A stretch of DNA of 64,000 nt, taken from the NCBI RefSeq assembly GCF_051020955.1, contig NW_027476346.1, forward strand, positions 62,001 to 126,000, written 5' to 3'. The notes under the pieces were generated by a model that worked only from the letters and a program-made list of their open reading frames with translations, was not told the DNA's origin and ran no database searches. The position numbers were made by a program, and so were the translations under genes. The stretch comes from Megalopta genalis (lineage: Eukaryota; Arthropoda; Insecta; Hymenoptera; Halictidae). Positions 55,079 to 64,000 of this stretch are shown here, piece by piece; the first letter of the stretch is position 1, and each line of letters opens with the position of its first letter.

Positions 55079-55829
55079 AAACCAAGCGAAACACATGATT
55101 TAGCTGCAAATCAATGCGAAGTAGAAGGCTTAGCTTCAAATCCATGCGAATCAAACGGTTTAGCTTCAAATACTTGTGATATACATGATTTATCTTCAAA
55201 TGCCGGCGAAACAAAAGAGTTAGCTTCATATCCATGCGAAACACATCATTTACCTTCAAATTCATGCGAAACATGGTTTAGCTCAATAGTCATGCGACAC
55301 AGATGGTTTATATTCAGATACTTGTGATAAACATGATTTAGCTTCAACTGCATGCGAAACAAACGAGTTAGCTTCAAAACCAAGCGAAACACATGATTTA
55401 GCTTCAAATCAATGCGCAGTAGAAGGCTTAGCTTCAAATCCATGCGAATCAAACGGTATAGCTTCAAATACATGTGATATACATGATTTATCTTCAAATG
55501 CAGGCGAAACAAAAGAGTTAGCTTCAAATCCATGCGAAGTAGAAGGCTTATCTTCAAATCCATGCGAAACAAATGGTTTAGCTTCAAATACTTGTGATAT
55601 AAGTGATATAGCTTCACCTGCATGCGAAACAAACGAGTTAGCTTCAAATCCAAGCGTAACACATGATTTACCTTCATATCAATGCGAAGTAGAAGGCTTA
55701 GCTTCAAATCCATGCGAAACAAATGGTTTTGCTTCAAATACTTGTGATATACATGATTGAGCTTCAACTGCAAGCGAAACAAACGTGTTAGCTTTAAATC
55801 CATGAGAAACACATGATTTAGCTGCAAAT

Positions 55830-57570
55830 CAATGCGAAGTAGAAGGCTTAGCTTCAAATCCATGCGAATCAAACGGTTGAGCTTCAAGTACTTGTGATAT
55901 ACATTATTTATCTTCAAATGCAGGCGAAACAAAAGAGTTAGCTTCATATCCATGCGAAACACATCATTTAGCTTCAAATTCATGCGAAACACATGGTTTA
56001 GCTCAATAGTCATGCGACACAGATGGTTTATATTCAGATACTTGTGATAAACATGATTTAGCTTCAACTGCAAACGAAACAAACGAGTTAGCTTCAAATC
56101 CAAGCGAAACACATGATTTACCTTCAAATCAATGCGAAGTACAAGGCTTATCTTCAAATACATGAGAAACAAATGATTTATCTTCAGATAATTGCGATAT
56201 AAGTGATATAGATTCATATGCAGACGAAACAATCGAGATAGCTTCAAATCAATGCGAAGTGGAAGTCTTAGCTTCAAATACATGAGAAACAAATGGTTTA
56301 GCTTAAAATACTTGTGATATACATGATTTAGCTTCAGCTGCATGCGAAACAAACGAGTTAGCTACAAATCCAAGAGAAACACATGATTTAACTTCAAATC
56401 AATGCGAAGTAGAAGAATTAGCTTCAAATCCACGCGAAACAAATGGTTCAGCTTCAAATACTTTTGACAAACATGATTTAACTTCAACTGCATGCGAAAC
56501 AAACGAGTTAGCTTCAAAACCAAGCGAAACACATGATTTAGCTGCAAATCAATGCGAAGTAGAAGGCTTAGCTTCAAATCCATGCGAATCAAACGGTTTA
56601 GCTTCAAATACTTGTGATATACATGATATATCTTGAAATGCAGGCGAAACAAAAGTGTTAGCTTCAAATCCATGCGAAACATTTGATTTAGCTTCAAATC
56701 AGTGCGAAATAGACGGCTTAGCTTCAAATACATGAGAAGCAAATGATTTATCTTCAGATAATTGCGATATAAGTGATATAGATTCATATGCAGGCGAAAC
56801 AATCGAGTTAGCTTCAAATCAATGCGAAGTGGAAGGCTTAGCATCAAATACATGAGAAACAAATGGTTTAGCTTAAAATACTTGTGATATACATGATTTA
56901 GCTTCAACTGCATGCGAATCAAACGAGATAGCTTCAAAACCAAGCGAAACACATGATTTAGCTGCAAATCAATGCAAAGTAGAAGGCTTAGCTTCAAATC
57001 CATGCGAATCAAACGGTTTAGCTTCAAATACTTGTGATATACACGATTCACCTTCAACTGCATGCGTTACAGATGAGTTAGCTTCAAAACCAAGCGAAAC
57101 ACATGATTTAGATTCAAATCAATGCCAAGTAGAAGGCTTAGCTTCAAATTCATGCGAAACAAATGGTTTAGCTTGAAATACCTGTGATATACATGATTCA
57201 GCTTCAAATGCAGGCGAAACAATCGAGTTAGCTTCAAATCAATGCGAAGTAGAAGGCTTAGCTTCAAATTCATGCGAAAGAAATGGTTTAGCTTCCAATA
57301 ATTGTGATATACATGATTCAGCTTCAACTGCATGCGAAACAAACGAGTTAGCTTCAAAACCAAGCGAAACACATGATTTAGCTGCAAATCAATGCGAAGT
57401 AGAAGGCTTAGCTTCAAATCCATGCGAATCAAACGGTTTAGCTTCAAATACTTGTGATATACATGATTTATCTTCAAATGCCGGCGAAACAAAAGAGTTA
57501 GCTTCATATCCATGCGAAACACATCATTTAGTTTCAAATTCATGCGAAATACATGATTTAGCTTCATAGC
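55830..57570 (+). repeat. Further copy of the 52.6-55.3 kb material (offsets 3,268 and 2,278)
   Basis: 55,830 to about 57,060 matches 52,560-53,795 at offset 3,268, and 56,350-57,570 matches 54,070-55,290 at offset 2,278. The two offsets differ by 990, the length of the repeat between them. Both are 2 bases short of whole monomers because of an AC loss at about 55,270 (GCGAAACATGG for GCGAAACACATGG). That loss lies between the copies and is also seen at about 63,901. Confidence 0.85.
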
Positions 57571-57575
57571 TTCAT
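57560..57575 (+). repeat. 8-bp microduplication
   Basis: Doubled AGCTTCAT followed by AGTCTTGCG, at the left edge of the mosaic that follows the 3.3-kb repeat. Confidence 0.9.
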
Positions 57576-58616
57576 AGTCTTGCGAAACAGATCTTTTAGA
57601 TTCAGATATTGTGATAATCATGATTTAGCTTCAACTGCATGCGAAACAAACGTGTTAGCTGCAAATCCAAGCGAAACACATGAATTATCTTCAAATGAAG
57701 GCGAAGTTGAAGGCTTTGCTTCAAATCCATGCGAAGCGAATGGTTTAGCTTCAAATACTTGTGATTTACATGATTTAGCTTCAACTGCATGCGAAACAAA
57801 CGAATTAGCTTCAAATCAATGCGAAGTAGAAGGCTTAGTTTCAAATTCAAACGAAACACATGATTTAGCTTCAAATCAGTACGATGTAGAAGGCTTAATT
57901 TCAAATCCATGCGAATCAAATGGTTTAGCTTAAAATACTTGTGATATACATAATTTAGCTTCAAATGCATGCGAAACAAGCGCTTTACCTTCAAATCCAA
58001 GCGAAACACATTATTTAGGTTCAAATCAATGGGAAGTGGAAGGCTTAGCTTCAAATACATGAGAAACGAATGATTTATCTTCAGATAATTGCGATATAAG
58101 TAATATAGCTTCAAATGCAGGCGAAACAATCGAGTTAACTTCAAATCAATGCAAAGTAGTAGGCTTATCTTCAAATCCATGCGAAACAAATGGTTTAGCT
58201 TCAAATACTTGTGCTATACATGACTTATCTTCAAATGCAAGCGAAACAAAAGAGATAGCTTCAAAACCAAGCGAAACACATCATTTAGCTTCAAATTCAT
58301 GCGAAACACATGATTTATCTTCAAATCAATGCGGAGTTGAAGGCTTTGCTTCAAATCCATGCGAAGCGAATGGTTCAGCTTCAAATACTTGTGATATACA
58401 TGATTTAGCTTTAACGGCAGGCGAAACAAACGAGTTAGCTTCAAATCCATGCGCTACACATGATTTAGCTTCAAATCAATGCGAAGTAGAAGGCTTAGCT
58501 TTAAACAAATGAGAAACAAATGATTTATCTTCAGATAATTGCGATATAAGTGGTACAGCTTCAAATCCATGCGAAACACATGATTTAGCTTCAGATTCAT
58601 GCGAATCACATGGATT

Positions 58617-58632
58617 AGCTTCATAGCTTCAT
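58617..58632 (+). repeat. 8-bp microduplication
   Basis: Doubled AGCTTCAT followed by ATTCTTGCGAAACAGGTGG, about 160 bases before a single-copy version of the same monomer. Confidence 0.93.
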
Positions 58633-58770
58633 ATTCTTGCGAAACAGGTGGATTAGATTCAGATACTTGTGATGTACATGTTTTAGCTTCAACTGCATGC
58701 GACACAAACGTGTTAGCTTCAAATCCATGCGAAACACATGATTTATCTTCAAATTCATGCGAAACACATG

Positions 58771-58800
58771 GTTTAGCTTCATATTCTTGCGAAACAGGTG
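58771..58800 (+). repeat. Monomer with single AGCTTCAT, likely parent of the 8-bp duplication
   Basis: This 30-bp unit reads GGTTTAGCTTCATATTCTTG then CGAAACAGGT. It has the CATATTCTTGCG tail typical of the 38-bp variant but only one AGCTTCAT. It is the only such unit I noticed. It may be the ancestral form or a re-contracted copy. Confidence 0.75.
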
Positions 58801-60765
58801 GTTTAGATTCAGATACTTGTGATATACATGATTTATCTTCAAATACATGCGAAAAAAATGAGTTAGCTTCTAATCCATGCTAAACATATGATTTAGCTTC
58901 AAATAAGTGCGAAATAGACGGTTTAGCTTCAAATACATGAGAAACAAATGATTAATCATCAGATAATTGCGATGTAAGTGATATAGCTTCAAATGCACGC
59001 GATACAAACCAGTTAGCTTCAAATCAATGCGAAGTAGAGGACTTATCTTCAAATCCATGCGAAACAAATGGTTTATCTTCAAATACTTGTGATATACATG
59101 ATTTAGCTTCAACTGCTTGCGAAACAAACAAGTTAGCTTCAAATCCAAGAGAAACACATGATTTAACTTCAAATCAATGTCAAGTAGAAGGCTTAGCTTC
59201 AAATCCATGCGAAACAAATGCTTTAGCATCAAATACTTTTCATAAACATGATTTAGCTTCAACTGCATGCGAAACAAACGAGTTAGCTTCAAATCCATGC
59301 GAATCAAACGGTTTAGCTTCAAATACTTGTGATATACATGATTTGTCTCCAAATGCAGGCGAAGCAAAAGAGTTAGCTTTAAATCCATGCGAAAGACATC
59401 ATTTATCTTCAAATTCATGCGAAACACATGGTTTAGCTGCAAATACTTCTGATATACATGATTTAGATTTAACGGCAGGCGAAACAAACGAGTTAGCTTC
59501 AAATCCATGCGAAACACATGATTTAGATTCAAATACTTGTGATATACATGATTTATCTTCAAATACAGGCGAATAAAACGAGTTAGCTTAAATCCATGCA
59601 AAACATATGATTTAGCTTCAAATCAGTGCGAAATAGACGGCTTAGCTTCAAATACATGAGAAGCAATTGATTTATCTACAGATAATTGCGATATAAATGA
59701 TATAGATTCAAATGCAGTCGAATCAAGCGAGTTAGCTTCAAATTAATGCGAAGTAGAAAGCTTATCTTCAAATCCATGCGAAACAAATGGTTTACCTTCA
59801 AATACTTGTGATATACATGATTTAGCTTCAACTGCATGCGAAACAAACGAGTTAGCTTCAAAACCAAGCGAAACACATGATTTAGCTGCAAATCAATGCG
59901 AAGTAGAAGCCTTAGCTTCAAATACATGAGAAACAAATGATTTATCTTCAGATAATTGCGATATAAGTGATGTAACTTCAAATGCAGGTAAAACAATCGA
60001 GTTAGCTTCAAGTCAATGCGAAGTAGAAGGCTTATCTTCAAATCCATGCGAAATAAATGGTTTAGCTTTAAATACTTGTGATATAAATGATTTAGCTTCA
60101 ACTGCATGCGAAACAAACGAGTTAGTTTCAAAACCAAGCGAAACACATAATTTACCTGCAAATCAATGCGAAGTAGAAGGCTTAGCTTCAAATCCATGCG
60201 AATCAAACGGTTTGGCTTCAAATACTTGTGATATACATGATTTGTCTCCAAATGCAGGCGAAACAAAAGAGTTAGCTTCAAATTCTAGCGAAACTCATGA
60301 CTTAGCTTCAAATCAGTGCGAAGTAGAAGGCTTAGCTTCAAATCCATGCGAAACGAATGATTGATCTTCAAATGCTTGCGAATATGAGTGATATTTATTT
60401 CAAATGCAGACGAAACAAACGAGTTAGTTTCAAATCCATGCGAAACACATGATTCAGATTCAAATTCATGCGAAGTAGAGGCCTTAGCAACAAATCCATG
60501 CGAAACGAATTGTTTAGCTTAAAATACTTATTTTATACATGATTTAGCTTCAACTTCATGCGAAACAATCGAGTTAGCTTCAAATCAATGCGCAGTAGAT
60601 GGCTTAGTTTCAAATCCATGCGAATCAAACGGTTTAGCTTCAAATACTTGCGATATACATGATTTATCTTCAAATGCAGACGAAACAAAAGAGTTAGCAT
60701 CACATCCATGCGAAACACATCATTTAGCTTCAAATTCATTCGAAACACATGGTTTAGCTTCATAG

Positions 60766-60781
60766 CTTCACATTCTTGAGA
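60766..60781 (+). repeat. 8-bp microduplication, AGCTTCAC variant
   Basis: Third copy of the AGCTTCAC form, in the 8,632-bp repeat unit. Confidence 0.9.
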
Positions 60782-62220
60782 AACAAATGGTTTAGATTCA
60801 GATACATGTGATAAACATGATTTAGCTTCAACTGCATGCGAAACAAACAAGTTAGCTTCAAATCCAAGTGAAACGCATGATTTAACTTCAAATCAATGCG
60901 AAGTAGAAGGCTTAGCTTCAAATCCATGCGACATAATTGATTTCGCTTCAAAATGTTGCGATATATGTGATATAGCTTCAAATGCATGCGAAACGTACGA
61001 GTTAGCTTCAAATCCAAGCGAAACACATGATTTAGACTCAAATTCATGCGAAGCACATGGTTTAGCTTAATATTCATGCGAAACAGATCGTTTAGATTCA
61101 GCTACTTGTGATAAACATGATTTAGCTTCAACTGCATGTGAAACAAACGAGTTAGCTTCAAATCCAAGAGAAACACATGATTTACCTTCAAATCAATGCG
61201 AAGTAGAAGGCTTAGCTTCAAATCCATGCGTATCAAACGGTTGAGCTTCAAGTACTTGTGATATACATTATTTATCTTCAAATGCAGGCGAAACAAAAGA
61301 GTTAGCTTCATATCCATGCGAAACACATCATTTAGCTTCAAATTCATGCGAAACACATGGTTTAGCTCAATAGTCATGCGACACAGATGGTTTATATTCA
61401 GATACTTGTGATAAACATGATTTAGCTTCAACTGCAAACGAAACAAACGAGTTAGCTTCAAATCCAAGCGAAACACATGATTTACCTTCAAATCAATGCG
61501 AAGTACAAGGCTTATCTTCAAATACATGAGAAACAAATGATTTATCTTCAGATAATTGCGATATAAGTGATATAGATTCATATGCAGACGAAACAATCGA
61601 GATAGCTTCAAATCAATGCGAAGTGGATGTCTTAGCTTCAAATACATGAGAAACAAATGGTTTAGCTTAAAATACTTGTGATATACATGATTTAGCTTCA
61701 GCTGCATGCGAAACAAACGAGTTAGCTACAAATCCAAGAGAAACACATGATTTAACTTCAAATCAATGCGAAGTAGAAGAATTAGCATCAAATCCACGCG
61801 AAACAAATGGTTCAGCTTCAAATACTTTTGACAAACATGATTTAACTTCAACTGCATGCGAAACATACGAGTTAGCTTCAAAACCAAGCGAAACACATGA
61901 TTTAGCTGCAAATCAATGCGAAGTAGAAGGCTTAGCTTCAAATCCATGCGAATCAAACGGTTTAGCTTCAAATACTTGTGATATACATGATATATCTTCA
62001 AATGCAGGCGAAACAAAAGAGTTAGCTTCAAATCCATGCGAAACATTTGATTTAGCTTCAAATCAGTGCGAAATAGACGGCTTAGCTTCAAATACATGAG
62101 AAGCAAATGATTTATCTTCAGATAATTGCGATATAAGTGATATAGATTCATATGCAGGCGAAACAATCGAGTTAGCTTCAAATCAATGCGAAGTGGAAGG
62201 CTTAGCATCAAATACATGAG

Positions 62221-63069
62221 AAAACAAATGGTTTAGCTTAAAAATACTTGTGATATACATGATTTAGCTTCAACTGCATGCGAATCAAACGAGATAGCTT
62301 CAAAACCAAGCGAAACACATGATTTAGCTGCAAATCAATGCAAAGTAGAAGGCTTAGCTTCAAATCCATGCGTCAAACGGTTTAGCTTCAAATACTTGTG
62401 ATATACACGATTCACCTTCAACTGCATGCGTTACAGATGAGTTAGCTTCAAAACCAAGCGAAACACATGATATAGATTCAAATCAATGCCAAGTAGAAGG
62501 CTTAGCTTCAAATTCATGCGAAACAAATGGTTTAGCTTGAAATACCTGTGATATACATGACTCAGCTTCAAATGCAGGCGAAACAATCGAGTTAGCTTCA
62601 AATCAATGCGAAGTAGAAGGCTTAGCTTCAAATTCATGCGAAAGAAATGGTTTAGCTTCCAATAATTGTGATATACATGATTCAGCTTCAACTGCATGCG
62701 AAACAAACGAGTTAGCTTCAAATCCAAGAGAAACACATGATTTAACTTCAAATCAATGCGAAGTAGAAGAATTGGCTTCAAATCCACGCGAAACAAATGG
62801 TTCAGCTTCAAATACTTTTGACAAACATGATTTAACTTCAACTGCATGCGAAACAAACGAGTTAGCTTCAAAACCAAACGAAACACATGATTTAGCTGCA
62901 AATCAATGCGAAGTAGAAGGCTTAGCTTCAAATCCATGCGAATCAAACGGTTTAGCTTCAAATACTTGTGATATACATGATATATCTTCAAATGCAGGCG
63001 AAACAAAAGAGATAGCTTCAAATCCATGCGAAACATTTGATTTAGCTTCAAATCAGTGCGAAATAGACG
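62221..63069 (+). other. Second cluster of small indels, probable consensus errors
   Basis: Against 53,589-54,437 this stretch has an extra A at about 62,221 (GAGAAAACAAATGG), an extra A in CTTAAAAATACTTG, a two-base loss in CATGCGTCAAACGG and a lost G in AGACGCTTAGC near 63,069. I saw no other length change in the remaining 3.4 kb of this copy. The zone is about 850 bp wide and starts about 2.5 kb into the copy, closely like the first cluster. Confidence 0.75.
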
Positions 63070-64000
63070 CTTAGCTTCAAATACATGAGAAGCAAATGAT
63101 TTATCTTCAGATAATTGCGATATAAGTGATATAGATTCATATGCAGGCGAAACAATCGAGTTAGCTTCAAATCAATGCGAAGTGGAAGGCTTAGCATCAA
63201 ATACATGAGAAACAAATGGTTTAGATTAAAATACTTGTGATATACATGATTTAGCTTCAACTGCATGCGAATCAAACGAGATAGCTTCAAAACCAAGCGA
63301 AACACATGATTTAGCTGCAAATCAATGCAAAGTAGAAGGGTTAGCTTCAAATCCATGCGAATCAAACGGTTTAGCTTCAAATACTTGTGATATACACGAT
63401 TCACCTTCAACTGCATGCGTTACAGATGAGTTAGCTTCAAAACCAAACGAAACACATGATTTAGATTCAAATCAATGCCAAGTAGAAGGCTTAGCTTCAA
63501 ATTCATGCGAAACAAATGGTTTAGCTTGAAATACCTGTGATATACATGATTCAGCTTCAAATGCAGGCGAAACAATCGAGTTAGCTTCAAATCAATGCGA
63601 AGTAGAAGGCTTAGCTTCAAATTCATGCGAAAGAAATGGTTTAGCTTCCAATAATTGTGATATACATGATTCAGCTTCAACTGCATGCGAAACAAACGAG
63701 TTAGCTTCAAAACCAAGCGAAACACATGATTTAGCTGCAAATCAATGCGAAGTAGAAGGCTTAGCTTCAAATCCATGCGAATCAAACGGTTTAGCTTCAA
63801 ATACTTGTGATATACATGATTTATCTTCAAATGCCGGCGAAACAAAAGAGTTAGCTTCATATCCATGCGAAACACATCATTTACCTTCAAATTCATGCGA
63901 AACATGGTTTAGCTCAATAGTCATGCGACACAGATGGTTTATATTCAGATACTTGTGATAAACATGATTTAGCTTCAACTGCATGCGAAACAAACGAGTT

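Larger units (their letters stand above)
57576..59744 (+). repeat. Mosaic block built from earlier array segments
   Basis: Neighbouring pieces match different places upstream. About 57,781-58,200 resembles 8,900-9,340 (shared AATTCAAACGAAACAC and AATCAGTACGATGTAG). About 58,440-58,690 resembles the 8-bp-marker block near 24.1-24.4 kb. About 59,041-59,225 resembles 20,147-20,330 (shared CTGCTTGCGAAACAAACAAG). This patchwork suggests repeated conversion or exchange between distant parts of the array. The piece boundaries are approximate. Confidence 0.75.
1..64000 (+). repeat. 30-bp satellite array filling the window
   Basis: Every line of the window reads as direct tandem copies of a 30-bp monomer with the core TTAGCTTCAAAT followed by a variable middle and a GCGAA-type tail. 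All copies are in the same orientation. The strand shown is A- and C-rich (a typical monomer has 11 A, 8 T, 7 C, 4 G). Each monomer carries one AGCT and usually one CpG in TGCGAA. No stretch of more than about 40 bases escapes the pattern, so there is no room for an embedded gene, RNA or mobile element. Such length and homogeneity are typical of eukaryotic satellite DNA; the family itself is not one I recognise. Both ends of the window lie inside the array. Confidence 0.98.
59745..64000 (+). repeat. Third copy of 51.1-55.4 kb material, offset 8,632
   Basis: From 59,745 the sequence follows 51,113 onward at offset 8,632, then 8,631 after a base lost at about 63,069, to the window end. Upstream of 59,745 the match fails (AAATTAATGCG versus AAATCAATGCG, and TCAAGCGAG versus ACAATCGAG). 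This makes 51,113-59,744 the first unit of an 8,632-bp tandem repeat whose second unit is cut by the window edge. Its first 2.9 kb also exists at 27,667-30,540, so that stretch is present three times. Confidence 0.92.

Noticed and set aside
1..64000. CRISPR array, because of a 30-bp repeat
   Set aside because: The repeats are directly adjacent with no unique spacers, the units themselves vary in classes, and no cas gene is present.
1..64000. CENP-B box, because the reverse complement contains TTTCGCATGG
   Set aside because: Only the TTCG half fits; the required CGGG half is absent from the monomer classes.
1..64000. Transposable element, retroelement or tRNA inside the array
   Set aside because: Every line follows the 30-bp pattern. 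I saw no terminal repeats, poly-A tails, target-site duplications or tRNA-like cloverleaf sequence.
1..64000. Sub-monomer origin from an 11-bp unit (AAATCCAT and AAACACAT lie 11 bases apart in the monomer)
   Set aside because: Only 6 of 8 bases match and the first third of the monomer does not fit. It is too weak to separate from chance.
1..64000. Telomeric or simple-repeat DNA
   Set aside because: No short G-rich hexamer or heptamer arrays are present; the unit is a complex 30-mer.
1..64000. Inverted monomers or palindromic array switch points
   Set aside because: The TTAGCTTCAAAT core is on the same strand in every part read; no AAGCTAA-oriented stretch was seen on the plus strand.

Overview
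The whole 64,000-base window is one uninterrupted tandem satellite array. I find no unique sequence, no recognisable gene, no RNA gene, no transposon and no inverted segment. The basic unit is a 30-bp monomer, about 37% GC. Its core is TTAGCTTCAAAT, followed by a class-specific middle and a GCGAA-type tail, and every monomer seen is in the same orientation. Roughly 2,130 monomers fit in the window, and the array runs off both ends.

Monomers fall into five successive classes (m1 to m5) that form a 150-bp pentamer. There are two common pentamer forms. Form A carries m3 (CCATGCGAATCAAAT tail), m4 (ACTTGTGATATACAT) and m5 (CTGCATGCGAAACAAAC). Form B carries m3' (ACATGAGAAACAAAT), m4' (AATTGCGATATAAGT) and m5' (GCAGGCGAAACAATC). 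Larger higher-order repeats of 420, 690, 720, 968 and 990 bp, and of 2.3 to 3.3 kb, are built on this register.

Layout: 1-5,114 is the most diverged part, with many register slips and a private 31-bp monomer. 5,115-7,094 holds 720-bp and 690-bp higher-order repeats. 7,095-30,540 and 30,541-53,986 are two adjacent, nearly identical copies of a 23,446-bp segment. 53,987-59,744 is a further mosaic with 990, 2,278 and 3,268-bp periods. From 59,745 to the end the sequence repeats 51,113 onward at an offset of 8,632, then 8,631. Two zones (32,811-33,651 and 62,221-63,069) carry clustered one- or two-base indels against otherwise almost identical partner copies. These look like consensus or assembly errors.

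The scale, the nested homogenisation and the absence of genes point to eukaryotic heterochromatin (centromeric, pericentromeric or subtelomeric). The species cannot be named from this sequence. Long open frames, up to 753 codons on the minus strand, arise because the 30-bp unit is a multiple of three and its codons in that frame are nearly immune to single-step stop mutations. I do not regard them as genes. There is no operon, pathway or gene interaction to describe. The biology here is array evolution by unequal exchange and, possibly, artefacts of assembling such an array.
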